Origin: Arenibacter arenosicollis
GTDB taxonomy: Bacteria > Bacteroidota > Bacteroidia > Flavobacteriales > Flavobacteriaceae
Direction: 5' to 3'
Length of the DNA stretch: 64,000 nt
Assembly (NCBI RefSeq): GCF_014397245.1
Contig: NZ_JACLHY010000008.1
Location: 62,001-126,000 of the forward strand
Of the stretch, positions 43,538 to 54,100 are shown piece after piece (position 1 is the stretch's first letter; every line of letters begins with the position of its first letter). Both the position numbers and the translations under genes were made by a program. Under the pieces are notes generated by a model. It ran no database searches. It saw only the letters and a program-made list of their open reading frames with translations, and had not been told where the DNA came from.

Positions 43538-44710
43538 TTACAGTCCTTTTATTTCACCAGAAACAGCAGCTTTAAAAAGTTGCTCCAAATCCTTTGCATT
43601 AACAGGTTTTGCGTTGGAAGGTGTTGATGGATCTTTAAAAGCCATTTCCCCTATTTCCTTTGCGTTATCAGTATTAATGTCGATATCTTTTAGTGTATGT
43701 GGAATATTCAATTCTTTTCTCAGACCGATTATATAATCTATAATAGCATCGGTACCATGCTTTTCCAGTCCCAGGACTTTGCTTAAATGCACCATTCTAT
43801 CCTCAATAGCTGCCTTATTCTGTTTTAAGGCATATGGCAATATTATGGCATTTAACAAACCGTGTTGTTTATTGTAAATGGCTCCCAATTGATGGGCCAC
43901 TGAATGAACGGAACCTAATCCTTTTTGAAAGGCCGTTGCCCCCATAGAAGCTGCTACCAGCATTTGTCCCCTAGCCTCCAGGTTTTTTCCGTCCTTTACT
44001 GCAATCGGCAAATATTTGGCAATAATACGGATGGCTTCAATAGCAATACCTTCGGCCATTGGATGATATCCCGGAGCGCAATATGCTTCAATGGCATGCA
44101 CCATAGCATCCACCCCTGTCCAAGCAGTGATATGAGGTGGCAAGCCTAAAGTCAATTCAGGATCGGATATCACTATTGCCGGTAACATTTTAGGATGAAA
44201 AATGATTTTCTTGGTGTGCAATTTTTCATCCAAAATCACCGATGCCCTACCCACCTCTGACCCTGTGCCAGCAGTAGTCGGGACAGCTATAATGGGAGCA
44301 ATTCCGGCTAGGTCGGCATAACTCCAATTGTCGCCCACATCTTCAAAATCCCAAAGCGACCTGGTCTGTCCGGACATAAATGCGATTGTCTTGGCCGCAT
44401 CAATCGCAGAACCACCACCAAATGCTATAACTCCATCATGTTTATTTTTTACATAATGGGCCACTCCGTCGACAACATTTTTTTCGGTAGGATTCCCCTG
44501 CACATCACTGTATACCGTAAAATTTAACCCTTCCTTTTTTAAGATGTTTATAGTTTTTTCTACTATATCCAATTTTACCAGGCCTTCATCAGTAACAAAT
44601 AAAGGGTTCTTGATCCCCAATTTTTGGCATGCCTGTGATATTTCATTTATTCTACCATTTCCAAACCAGATGGTGGTAGGATAATTCCAATTTGTATTTG
44701 CTAATTGCAT
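43538..44710 (-). CDS. Iron-containing alcohol dehydrogenase
   Basis: A 390-residue group III (Fe-ADH) dehydrogenase that oxidises an alcohol to an aldehyde with NAD. Motifs are complete: IAFGGGSAIDAAK (cofactor), VPTTAGTGSEVG, VHAIEAYCAPGYHPMAE, and the metal ligands in GSVHSVAHQLGAIYNKQHGLLNA. It follows the aldehyde dehydrogenase by 40 bases and precedes the amidotransferase. The context suggests that it oxidises the hydroxyl of a gamma-glutamylated amino alcohol such as gamma-glutamylethanolamide. Confidence 0.9.
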   Translation of the reverse strand: MQLANTNWNYPTTIWFGNGRINEISQACQKLGIKNPLFVTDEGLVKLDIVEKTINILKKEGLNFTVYSDVQGNPTEKNVVDGVAHYVKNKHDGVIAFGGGSAIDAAKTIAFMSGQTRSLWDFEDVGDNWSYADLAGIAPIIAVPTTAGTGSEVGRASVILDEKLHTKKIIFHPKMLPAIVISDPELTLGLPPHITAWTGVDAMVHAIEAYCAPGYHPMAEGIAIEAIRIIAKYLPIAVKDGKNLEARGQMLVAASMGATAFQKGLGSVHSVAHQLGAIYNKQHGLLNAIILPYALKQNKAAIEDRMVHLSKVLGLEKHGTDAIIDYIIGLRKELNIPHTLKDIDINTDNAKEIGEMAFKDPSTPSNAKPVNAKDLEQLFKAAVSGEIKGL

Positions 44711-44750
44711 TAATTCTTATTTTTTAATTCAATAAATTGATTTCTAAATT

Positions 44751-46136
44751 TTATTTCCCTTTTCTAAAATTAAACGACTTCACCCGTGTAACATGGTCGT
44801 AGCCAATTTTTGACAGGGTAACGCCCTTTCCCGAATTTTTAACACCAGTCCAAGCCAAGGCAGGATCCAAATAATCACAGCGGTTCATGAAAACTGTACC
44901 GGTTTCAATTCTCCTTCCCAAATCCATAGCCCTATCCATATCATTGCCCCAAATGGAAGCGGTAAGTCCGTATTGGGAATCATTCATCAATCGCAATGCT
45001 TCTTCATCGTTCCTCACCTTCATTATTCCAACTACCGGTCCAAAACTTTCCTCGCTCATTACATCCATAGTATGATCCACATTCACCAGTACATGAGGGG
45101 ATAAATAGGGAGTATCTCTTTTGGATGCCGCGAACAGGGATTCCGGCACCAAGGACTTTGCTCCTTTACCCAATGCCTGTTCTATTTGTTTTCTTACGTA
45201 ATTAGCCGCATCAGTCTTCACCATTGGTCCCAGATTGGTCCCTGCATCCAAAGGATTTCCCAATTTGTATTGCTTTGTCAACGCTACAAATCCGTCAATA
45301 AACTTGTCATAAAGAGATTCGTGGACATAAATTCTTTCAATACCACAGCAGGATTGTCCACTATTAAAAAATGCTCCGTCCACCAAATTTTCTACACTAT
45401 TCTCCAAATTGGCATCGGCCATTACATAGGCGGGATCCTTTCCTCCCAATTCCAAACCACAGGGAATAAACTTGTTCAGCAAAGAATTTTGAACGGCTAT
45501 TCCTCCCTGTACAGAACCTGTAAAGTATACCCCGTCAATTCTGGTATCGGAAACTAATTGGGCCGTATTTTTATGGTTCAAGTGCAGTATTTGAAAAACG
45601 CCCTTCGGCAAGCCGGCCTTCGCAGCTGCTTTGGCATATCGTTCCGCTACCAAAGGTGTCTGAAAAGAATGCTTTAAAATCACCACGTTACCTGCCATTA
45701 GAGCAGGAACAATAGCATTTACAGAGGTCAAGAAAGGATAATTCCAAGGGCTTAACACACTAACAACACCAATGGGCACACGTTCTACCCATCTTTTATC
45801 CGGATTGGCACTATCTTCTACTTTATAATCGGTTAAAGCCTCTTCCGCTGCACCTATCATATAATGGGCACGGTCCGCAAACCCTTTTATCTCGCCCGGG
45901 GACTGACCCAAGGGCCTACCCATTTGCCAGGTAATTTCGAGAGCAATGTCATTCTTATCCTGAACAATGGCCTCCACAAAAGATGTAATATACTTTGCAC
46001 GTTGAGCAATGGATAGATCGGACCACAATGGAAAAGCACTTTCGGCCAAACTTAAAGCCTGCTCAATATCCTTTGGGCCATGTTCTTCGGCAGTGTAATA
46101 AATACTGCCATCTATAGGTGATATAGTGTTTATCAT
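44751..46136 (-). CDS. Aldehyde dehydrogenase
   Basis: A 461-residue NAD(P)-dependent aldehyde dehydrogenase. General base Glu229 in LELGGKDPAYV and nucleophile Cys263 in NSGQSCCGIERIYV are present, with SPWNYPFLTSVNA and ESFGPVVGIM. It begins 3 bases after the glutamine-synthetase-like gene. In this series it would convert the aldehyde made by the iron alcohol dehydrogenase into a gamma-glutamyl amino acid (gamma-glutamylglycine if the amine is ethanolamine). Substrate is inferred from order only. Confidence 0.9.
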   Translation of the reverse strand: MINTISPIDGSIYYTAEEHGPKDIEQALSLAESAFPLWSDLSIAQRAKYITSFVEAIVQDKNDIALEITWQMGRPLGQSPGEIKGFADRAHYMIGAAEEALTDYKVEDSANPDKRWVERVPIGVVSVLSPWNYPFLTSVNAIVPALMAGNVVILKHSFQTPLVAERYAKAAAKAGLPKGVFQILHLNHKNTAQLVSDTRIDGVYFTGSVQGGIAVQNSLLNKFIPCGLELGGKDPAYVMADANLENSVENLVDGAFFNSGQSCCGIERIYVHESLYDKFIDGFVALTKQYKLGNPLDAGTNLGPMVKTDAANYVRKQIEQALGKGAKSLVPESLFAASKRDTPYLSPHVLVNVDHTMDVMSEESFGPVVGIMKVRNDEEALRLMNDSQYGLTASIWGNDMDRAMDLGRRIETGTVFMNRCDYLDPALAWTGVKNSGKGVTLSKIGYDHVTRVKSFNFRKGK

Positions 46137-46139
46137 TTT

Positions 46140-47516
46140 TTAAATTATTTCAAAATAACGTTTTAATTGCCAGTCTGTTATGGCTCCAAGTTGTTGTTGA
46201 TCTTCCCATAGTCGGGTATACGCATAATGATCCACAAATATATCACCAAACAAGTCTCGTGCAATTTTTGAATTCTTAAATTTCTCAGCAGCATGTGATA
46301 AGGTCCTGGGCAACTGAAGTTCCTGAGGAAAATCTACATCATAGGCATTACCATCCACAGCTTTGGTTGGTTCAATTTTATTCTCTATACCCCATATTCC
46401 GGAACCAATTGCGGCTGCCAGCGCCAAATATGGATTAATATCGGCCGCTGAAACCCTATACTCCACTCTTTGTGATTTTTCCGATCCCGGGATGGCCCTA
46501 AGTGCACAAGTTCTATTGTCCATACCCCAAGAAGCAGCCGTAGGTGCCCAAAAACCTGGAATAAGACGGGTATAGCTGTTACAGGTAGAGGCCACCATGG
46601 CGAGCAATTCGGGCATTAACTTTTGCTGACCCCCTATAAACCAACGCATAACGTCTGACATTCCATGTTCCTTGCTTTCATTATAAAAGGCAGATGAACC
46701 ATCCTTCTTTTGTAAAGAAATATGGATATGTCCGGATTGCCCTGGATAATTGGAAGACCATTTGGCCATAAAAGAGGCCATTAAACTGTTCTGCTGTGCC
46801 CATACTTTTACAAAGTTTTTAAACAAAGCCCCATTATCGGCTGCCCTTAGCGCCTCGGAATATTCAAGAGCTCCTTCGAGCACCCCTGCCCCGGTTTCTG
46901 TGTGCAGGCCTTCCAAAGGCATTCCCATCTCCTGGGCAAGACTCATTATTTCATGGTAAAAATTGGCATGGGTAGAACTTCGCAATATGGAATATCCAAA
47001 ATTACCCGGTGTCATAGGTTCCAAATTATGGTAATTTTTATCGCGAATGGATTTTGGGGTCTCATTGAACAAGAAAAATTCGAACTCAAAGGATGAGCTT
47101 GCCGTATACCCAATATTCCCTAATCTATCCAAGGTTTTACGAAGTACAGATCTGGGGCACACACTTGCCGCTTTACTCTCGGAAAAATCAACCAAAAATA
47201 TGACCGATTTATAATCTTCCGTTGGCAACACCCTCATACTCGACGCGTCTATTGTGGCATTGGCATCCGTAAAACCATCAGCCCAACCGGTAAAGGAATC
47301 ATTCTTATATAAAACATCATTGGAGTCCCAGCCAAAGATTACACTGCAAAATCCGAATCCCTTGTCCAAAGCCGAAAGGAACTTTTTAGAATTCACATAT
47401 TTCCCACGGAGTACGCCATCAACATCAACCACAGCCAACTTTATATTTTCAATCTGATGTTCGCTAATATATTTTTTAACCGATTCCGGTGTTATTTTTG
47501 GTTCTTCCTTTTTCAT
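46140..47516 (-). CDS. Glutamine-synthetase-like glutamate-amine ligase
   Basis: A 458-residue member of the glutamine synthetase superfamily, of the class that includes PuuA, GlnA4 and IpuC and not the housekeeping enzyme. Visible motifs are VDVDGVLRGKYV at the N-terminus, GLHTETGAGVLEGALEYSEA (the substrate glutamate region, differing from the EVAPGQ of true GS), QSGHIHISLQKKDG, and a C-terminal part ITDWQLKRYFEII like that of PuuA. Such enzymes ligate the gamma-carboxyl of glutamate to an amine with ATP. It lies next to an ethanolamine-permease-like gene and starts a tight series with aldehyde dehydrogenase, alcohol dehydrogenase and amidotransferase genes. Confidence 0.87.
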   Translation of the reverse strand: MKKEEPKITPESVKKYISEHQIENIKLAVVDVDGVLRGKYVNSKKFLSALDKGFGFCSVIFGWDSNDVLYKNDSFTGWADGFTDANATIDASSMRVLPTEDYKSVIFLVDFSESKAASVCPRSVLRKTLDRLGNIGYTASSSFEFEFFLFNETPKSIRDKNYHNLEPMTPGNFGYSILRSSTHANFYHEIMSLAQEMGMPLEGLHTETGAGVLEGALEYSEALRAADNGALFKNFVKVWAQQNSLMASFMAKWSSNYPGQSGHIHISLQKKDGSSAFYNESKEHGMSDVMRWFIGGQQKLMPELLAMVASTCNSYTRLIPGFWAPTAASWGMDNRTCALRAIPGSEKSQRVEYRVSAADINPYLALAAAIGSGIWGIENKIEPTKAVDGNAYDVDFPQELQLPRTLSHAAEKFKNSKIARDLFGDIFVDHYAYTRLWEDQQQLGAITDWQLKRYFEII

Positions 47517-47907
47517 CTATTTAAAAATTTTTATTAATCTGAAAATGAACACGATAAAAAAATTTTGTGTAAATCAATCGCTACGCTTTCCCATAAACCT
47601 GCCTTCCGGCAGGCAGAATTTTAATTATTTCGGTTGGTATGCAAAAAATTAATTTTGTTTATGCTCATTTCATCGGTTAATTTTTGTTGTTTGTATTGGC
47701 CCAATAACCCTCCTAATGCAATGTAAGGTTTCATTTGACCACTTTTTGGTTGATTTTTCAATTCTTAATCTAAAGTGCGGTTTTAAGACACAGCGGTATT
47801 GGTACTATCCCAAATGTTGCTAATCCAAGTTTTCAATACATATATGCAAGCCAACAAGGGGATCTTCTATAAAAATATTGATTAATGTCCACCTCCACGT
47901 ATAAAAT
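47517..47907. other. Intergenic region between the permease and the amine ligase gene
   Basis: This 391-base gap contains a REP-like hairpin (47599-47616) and otherwise low-complexity AT-rich sequence, such as TGCAAAAAATTAATTTT near 47640. It must hold the promoter for the ligase series, but I cannot fix a TAnnTTTG box. I see no gene in it. Confidence 0.5.
47599..47616. repeat. REP-like small palindromic element
   Basis: CTGCCTTCCGGCAGGCAG has 6-base arms CTGCCT/AGGCAG around TCCGGC and is markedly GC-rich against the AT-rich surroundings. Similar CCTGCC/GGCAGG hairpins are scattered between genes in flavobacterial genomes. Only one copy is seen in this window. Confidence 0.4.
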
Positions 47908-49398
47908 CTAGTTTTTTACAAGTGCTTTTTTCGTTTCGTGCTCCAAAGCAAATTCTTCCTCAGGGGAGAGGATCAATCGGTGCCTACCCTTAAGTGCAAA
48001 GTATGCCAAACCTATTATTAAATAGCCTATGGATATAAAGACAGCAGTCCTATAGGATTGATCCTGTAGCTGAAAATATATAATTACACTTGCCAATAAA
48101 ATAGTGGTCCAAGCACCAAACTTCCCAAAAGGGCTAACATAAGGCCTTTCTAGATCAGGCTTGTTTTTTCGCAATAACAAAAAAGAACCGCATTGTAGAA
48201 TATAGGATAACATGGCACTAAAAACAGCGATGTTCAATAAAGCCCCTCCAATAAAGACCTCACTTTCATTTCCGGCCAAAAATTTGGTGACCATCAAAAC
48301 CAAAAAACCTATAACAGATCCCAAAATCAAAGCGGTATAAGGTGTTTTTCTTTTGCTATGGGTAAGGGACAGCAATACTGGAAAATAACCTGCCCTGGAT
48401 AGGGAATAAATTTGTCTCCCAAAAGCGAAGATAATAGTATGGAATGATGCCAAAAGACCAATGGAAGCCACTAAGGCCAAAAGTTTGGCAATATGATCAC
48501 CGTACAATACTTTAAATCCGTCCAATAAAGGTTCCCCGGATTGAGAAAGGGCAAAAGAACCCAAAGGTATTGAAGCATTAAGCCAAAGGATTAAAAAAGC
48601 CGAAATAATCAGCGTAATGATTCCATAGGTCAATCCCTTTGGCATATCCTTTTTGGGATCCACTGATTCTTCTGCCGCCAATGGCAATTGTTCAATGGCC
48701 AAAAACAACCATACTGCAAAGGGCATGGCTTTGAGGGCTCCTTCCCAGCCCAAAGGGAATAATGAACCTCCTCCGCCAGGCAAATGTTCAGCAGTACCAT
48801 CGGCACCTGCCTTAATATCCAACGCATAGGTAGTAAAATCGGCACTTCCGATAGAGGATACCCAAAATATACCCAAACAGCCCAAAGCCAATAAAGTAAG
48901 TGCTACAGTAAATCTAAAAGAGAGTTCCACTCCTACTATGTTCAACAAAGTAAAGATCGTATAGAATCCGAACCACCAAAGGGGCAACAATTCCGGTGAT
49001 GTTTCAAAAATTCCCTGCATATAATTACTAAGAAAAAACACAATAACGGCCGGTGTAAGAATAAATTCCAGGTTTTCCACCAGTCCTGTAAAGAATCCGC
49101 CCCAAGGTCCCATGGCCGATCTGGCAAAAGAATAAGCGCCACCGGTATGTGGCAGGGCAGGAGACATTTCTGCAACGCTCTGGGTAAGCCCAACATACAT
49201 GATAGCTACAATACAAGTAGCAACGAACATACCACCCCATCCTCCTGAAGCCAGTCCCAAGTTCCATCCAGAAAAATGTCCCGATATCACGGCACCCACC
49301 CCTAAGGCCCATAAGGACCAAACACCTGCATGGCGTTTAAGTTCCCTGGATTCAAAATAGGATTTGTCCATTTTCTTGTACTTCACGCCTTTGCTCAT
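47908..49398 (-). CDS. Amino acid/ethanolamine permease (APC superfamily)
   Basis: A 496-residue inner-membrane transporter with about twelve helices. The N-terminal block YFESRELKRHAGVWSLWALG followed by VGAVISGHFSGWNLGLASGG is nearly diagnostic of the ethanolamine permease (Eat) branch of the APC superfamily. Later parts (PHTGGAYSFARSAMGPWGG, FLAIEQLPLAAEESVDPKKD, FAFGRQIYSLSRAGYFP) agree. It probably imports ethanolamine or a similar small amine by proton symport. It precedes the ligase series on the same strand with a 391-base gap. The inverted repeat TTAGTT/AACTAA (49435-49449) lies 37 bases upstream of the ATG. Confidence 0.88.
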   Translation of the reverse strand: MSKGVKYKKMDKSYFESRELKRHAGVWSLWALGVGAVISGHFSGWNLGLASGGWGGMFVATCIVAIMYVGLTQSVAEMSPALPHTGGAYSFARSAMGPWGGFFTGLVENLEFILTPAVIVFFLSNYMQGIFETSPELLPLWWFGFYTIFTLLNIVGVELSFRFTVALTLLALGCLGIFWVSSIGSADFTTYALDIKAGADGTAEHLPGGGGSLFPLGWEGALKAMPFAVWLFLAIEQLPLAAEESVDPKKDMPKGLTYGIITLIISAFLILWLNASIPLGSFALSQSGEPLLDGFKVLYGDHIAKLLALVASIGLLASFHTIIFAFGRQIYSLSRAGYFPVLLSLTHSKRKTPYTALILGSVIGFLVLMVTKFLAGNESEVFIGGALLNIAVFSAMLSYILQCGSFLLLRKNKPDLERPYVSPFGKFGAWTTILLASVIIYFQLQDQSYRTAVFISIGYLIIGLAYFALKGRHRLILSPEEEFALEHETKKALVKN

Positions 49399-49434
49399 AT
49401 CAATTAATCTTGGTTTAGGTTATTTATAAATTAC

Positions 49435-49449
49435 TTAGTTGGTAACTAA
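49435..49449. promoter_or_regulatory. Short inverted repeat upstream of the permease gene
   Basis: TTAGTT (49435-49440) and AACTAA (49444-49449) are perfect arms around GGT, 37 bases before the permease ATG. The position fits an operator, but a 6-base dyad in AT-rich DNA is weak evidence. Confidence 0.25.
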
Positions 49450-49509
49450 TTTACTATGAAATAGGAAAAGCATCACCCCAAAAATTTCAATGCGGATCAA
49501 TATTCTCAA

Positions 49510-49543
49510 GAAAAAGACCATAGGGAAAGAATCCCTATGGTCT
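49510..49543 (-). terminator. Intrinsic terminator of the ECF/FecR-linked susCD operon
   Basis: AGACCATAGGGA (49515-49526) pairs perfectly with TCCCTATGGTCT (49532-49543) around a 5-base loop. On the minus strand the stem is followed by TTTTTCTT. It lies 36 bases past the susD stop and marks the end of the operon, so no further enzyme gene belongs to it. Confidence 0.9.
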
Positions 49544-49578
49544 AAAAGATTCATAATAAATTTTACTTAATTGTCCAT

Positions 49579-51159
49579 TTAATTATTACTGGCAACATCC
49601 CACCACAGTCTGGTATTTAAATCGTCACCACCCATTCTGGTAACTGCTTGTTGATAGTTGGCATTATTGGTTGATTTTACCTCGTTTGGATATTGAAACC
49701 TTACCGGCACCAATTTATCATTGCCTGCATCCTCACCGGGAATGACTTCAGGCATTCCGGTGCGCCTCCAGTCGGACCATGCCTCAAAACCAGTATAAAA
49801 TAAGGATATCCATTTTTGCAAGGCTATTTTCTCCAACTTTTCCCCGGCTGTACCTGAGTAGGCCACCGTAGTCTGTGCAATATAACCGTCCAGATCAAAA
49901 GCTTGTAGATCAGCCGCAATCTCATTCCATCCACCAGCGTTGATTCTATCCAAATAATACGAAAATGAGGCTCTAATTCCATTTTCATAGTAAGTTGCCG
50001 CATCGCCTATAGTAATGAAATTTCTTTCCCTAGCTTCTGCCAAGATAAATTGAAGTTCGGAATAATCCATTATAATGGTCTGTGATGCGGTTGCCGAAGC
50101 CAGTTCAACATTACACGCCCTACATGCCAGAAGAATACCAATTCTAGAAATAAAATTGGACCCCACTTCATTTGGGTTTCCTGATGGACTATAACTTAAG
50201 GCGGCCTCATCATCCAAGCCATTTGGCATGCCCACATAATCATCCAAATTATCGGAATATATTCCCTTTCCTGAATTGGAAGTGGGTTGTGCAAATACGA
50301 TAAGTCTTCTGTCGTTGAGAGCCTTAAGTCTAGTTTCCAATGTAAGACTTAATCTAACCTCATCAAAACTTCCTGAACGGGTATCATATTTGGGTTGGGG
50401 GTTATCAGGATTCCATTGTAACAATGCGGCATCCGCGTTGCTGTCAAATATAGGATAAGTGGTTAAGTCACCCATTATCTCCGCCATTCCCGCAACGGCC
50501 TTTGAATTATCCACATCACTGATTCTCATCAACAAACGAAGTCGGAGCGAATTGGCAAATTTCCTCCATTTAAGTACATCGCCACCGTACAATATATCAC
50601 CCGATATATTACCTGCGCCCGTCAAGGCCGCGTTGGCAGTTTTTAAGTCGGCCAAAATACCGTCGTAAATTTCCTGTTGCGGTGTAAATTCGGGCGTAAT
50701 GTTATCATCAGTAATCCCTTTTATAGCGTCTGTGTAAGGAACATCACCATAAGCATCCGTTAAATAGGAATAAATCCATGATTTTACGATCAGTCCAACA
50801 CCATAATAATTTTGACGATCGGGATTTTCTTTGTTATCGCGAATAATATTCTCAATATCCCTTAAACCATCGTAGCTGGAATTATAAGGGTCGCTTGTAG
50901 GCGACCAATTGTATCTGTCACCAGAAGTAAACTGAAGTCGGGCCCCATACTGAACTACAGTAAAACCTTCTTCCCATCCTTGATTCCCCCAATTGTAGGC
51001 CATTTGCCTTAAAACTCCTGGCAAAAGCAATTCCGAAGAAGCTTGCTCAGGAAAATTCGGGTTTTTATTTATTTCTTCGAAGTCTTCCGTACAACCCATA
51101 AAAGCCGCCAAAAGAAACAACATGAAGAAACCCTGTTTTGAAATATGTATGTTTTTCAT
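49579..51159 (-). CDS. SusD-like surface lipoprotein (SusD/RagB, SusD-like_2 type)
   Basis: A 526-residue lipoprotein (lipobox AFMGCTED, Cys23). The start TEDFEEINKNPNFPEQASSELLLPGVLR is typical of the SusD-like_2 class, as are DAYGDVPYTDAIKG, LKWRKFANSLRLRLLMRISD and QKWISLFYTGFEAWSDWRRTGMP. The protein covers the SusC channel encoded 11 bases upstream. Members of this class accompany transporters for diverse glycans and other compounds, so its ligand cannot be deduced, and no enzyme gene is in the operon to help. Confidence 0.92.
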   Translation of the reverse strand: MKNIHISKQGFFMLFLLAAFMGCTEDFEEINKNPNFPEQASSELLLPGVLRQMAYNWGNQGWEEGFTVVQYGARLQFTSGDRYNWSPTSDPYNSSYDGLRDIENIIRDNKENPDRQNYYGVGLIVKSWIYSYLTDAYGDVPYTDAIKGITDDNITPEFTPQQEIYDGILADLKTANAALTGAGNISGDILYGGDVLKWRKFANSLRLRLLMRISDVDNSKAVAGMAEIMGDLTTYPIFDSNADAALLQWNPDNPQPKYDTRSGSFDEVRLSLTLETRLKALNDRRLIVFAQPTSNSGKGIYSDNLDDYVGMPNGLDDEAALSYSPSGNPNEVGSNFISRIGILLACRACNVELASATASQTIIMDYSELQFILAEARERNFITIGDAATYYENGIRASFSYYLDRINAGGWNEIAADLQAFDLDGYIAQTTVAYSGTAGEKLEKIALQKWISLFYTGFEAWSDWRRTGMPEVIPGEDAGNDKLVPVRFQYPNEVKSTNNANYQQAVTRMGGDDLNTRLWWDVASNN

Positions 51160-51170
51160 CTTTTATGCAA

Positions 51171-54100
51171 TTAAAAATCGATTTGTAAATTTAGCGTGTA
51201 TGTTTTAGTGCTGGGATAAGACATATTTTCTATCCCCGGCTGTAAAGTACCGCCGGCAACGGCCACCGTTTCCGGATCAAAATGCGGGTTATCCGTCCAA
51301 AGCACCAAATTTCTACCAGTCAGTGATAATCTTGCCTTGCTTATTGGCAGTTTATCAATAATTCTGGCCGGTAAGGTGTAGCCCATAGAAACTTCACGCA
51401 ATTTGGTATAGGAAGCATCGTACTTGGCAGCCTCTACGTTATCCCGTTCATAATAACGGTTGTTGTATGTCCTTACATCCACATTAGTTGTGTTTGGTGT
51501 ATATACTCCAGGGGAAGTTTCCACTACCCCTTCTGCCACTATACCTGTTTCCCTACCTACTAAGGTTTCCTTTAATTGCCCAGAAGTGGAACCTATAGTT
51601 TTGGTTCTGGACACTACAATTCCACCCTGCCTTATATCGAACATAAAACCTAAATCCAAAGACTTATATTTAAAACTATTCAGGATTCCGAGCGTATAAT
51701 CGGGTGCATAATCACCTTGGTACACCAAACCATCCGTTCTAATTGGAATACCATTGGAATTAACTATTTTTTGACCAAAGTATTCACTGTTTGGATCTTC
51801 AACACGTTGAAACCCTCTACCGTAAATAGCACTTATAGAACCGCCTTCCCTAGCCTGTATGAAGACACTGTTCCTTTCGGTAAGGGTATAATCTATACCT
51901 CCCAAATCTGTAACCTCGCTTCTATTGCGGGAATAGTTGAACATGGTGTTCCAACTAAAACTCTCGGTTCTTACCGGAACAACATTTAAGATTGCCTCAA
52001 AACCATAATTCCTTACTTCACCGGCATTGATCAATTTACTGGTATATCCGCTGGAAATATCAGTACTTATCGGGATAATTTGGTTTTTGGTTCTACCGTC
52101 GTAATAAGTGGCATCCAAATTAAGCCTACTTTGAAACAAACGAATATCGGCCCCAATTTCATAAGAGGATGTAATCTCAGGTTTCAAAACGGCATTGGGA
52201 ATCAATGAAGATTCCGTTAGAATAGGATTATCCCCGAACGGTGTTTCATTGGTGAAAAAACTAGACAACTTATAAGGATCTGTATCATTTCCAACCTCGG
52301 CATAAGCGGCCCTTAATTTTGCAAAGGACACAAATTCCGGCATTTCAAACATATCACTTGCAATGGCGCTCAAGGTAGCAGAAGGATAAAAATAGGAATT
52401 GTTATCCGTAGGCAGAGTACTGGACCAATCGTTTCTGCCAGTAATATCCAAGAAAAGTAAATTATCATAAGCAAACCTGGCAAAACCGTAGAGGCTATTG
52501 ATTCTCTTCTGTTGATTGTTTGTGTTCACCTCCAATGGTTTTCTTGTGTTATTAAAAGAATATATCCCTGGGTTGATCAATTGTGGGGCCACCGTTTGGG
52601 TATAATCCTGCCTTTGGCGAAATTGGTTTCCACCTCCAGATATATTTACGTTCCATTTTTCGTTGAACGTTTTATCATAGGATAAAAGGAAGTCTGTATT
52701 GGACTCCTCAAAAAACACATTATCCTCCCTATAGTAGCCTAATGGGAAACGTTGGGTACTAAACGCTCTTTTCTTGGTCCTTAAATCGCGGTAGAAATCC
52801 CTACCTGTCCTTACCATTAAATTCCAATTATCGTTTATGGCATAATTAGCGCTGACATTTCCATATACCCTATCCTTATTTTGTGAATTTGTATTCTCAT
52901 ATACATTAAAGAAAGGGTTGTCATGATAATTATAGTTATAATTAAACTGCTGTAAGCCTTCCCTTCCTGGCATCCAATAATCGCGCATACTATTGGTATT
53001 CAGTTGCCTACCATACCAAATAAACAGATACATTATACTTTCGGTACCATAACTCAAAGAGGGTCTGTTACCACTATCCGCCTTAATGTAATTAATATTG
53101 GTGTTAATGGTTAATTTATCGGTCAGGTTAAGCCCTGTACTTAAGTTAAAAGTATTTCTCGTAAGATCGGTATTGGGTACAATTCCTTCCTGATCCAAAT
53201 TTTGGTAGGAAAATCTAATGTTTCCCAAGTCTCCAGATTTTGAAATGGCAATGCTATTGGTCTTCGTATAGCCCGTATTGAAGAAGTCCAGTGTATTATC
53301 AGGCATGGAAACCCATGGTGTGGGAGTTATTGGCGAATTGCTCACCAAGTAGTCTCCCCCTCTTGTCCCGTCGGCTCTAGGTGAATCAAATTGTGGGATC
53401 ATTAATCCGGTATCCAATCTTGGACCCCAACTTTCATCAACACCGTCCGCAATACCGCTTCCACTACCATCTACAAAAGCAAACTGCTGGTTGTTACCTT
53501 GGCCATATTCATTTTGCCAATCCGGTAATAACAGAACACTTTCCATAGTAATACCAGAATTGATGGAAACTCCTAATTGTCCTTTTTTGGTATTCCCTTT
53601 CTTGGTAGTTATAATGATTGCACCGTTTGCAGCCCTAGCACCGTATAGTGCCGCTGCTGCAGGTCCTTTAAGTACGTTGATGGATTCAATGTTTTCAGGG
53701 TTTATTTCCGAAGCTCCATTACCGTAATCCACATCTTGGGTACCAGAGCCGCTAGACCCAACTATTGAATTACTTATAGGGGTTCCATCTACAATAAACA
53801 ATGGAGAGTTCCCATTAATGTTCAATGAGGCATCACCTCGTATGGATACTCTGGCAGAACCACCCAATCCAGAAGGACTGTTCGTAATCTGCAATCCAGC
53901 AACTTTCCCGGATATACCATTTAAAAGATTAGGTTCCTTGGAAGAGGATACCTGATCGGCATCCAGCTCCTGTGATGCGTATCCCAGGGATTTCTTTTCC
54001 CTCTTAATTCCTAAGGCGGTTACTACCACTTCACTTAAGCCAGTGGCACTCTCTTCCAAAGTTATGGAGACATTTGCCTGCCCATTTACCGAAACTTCCT

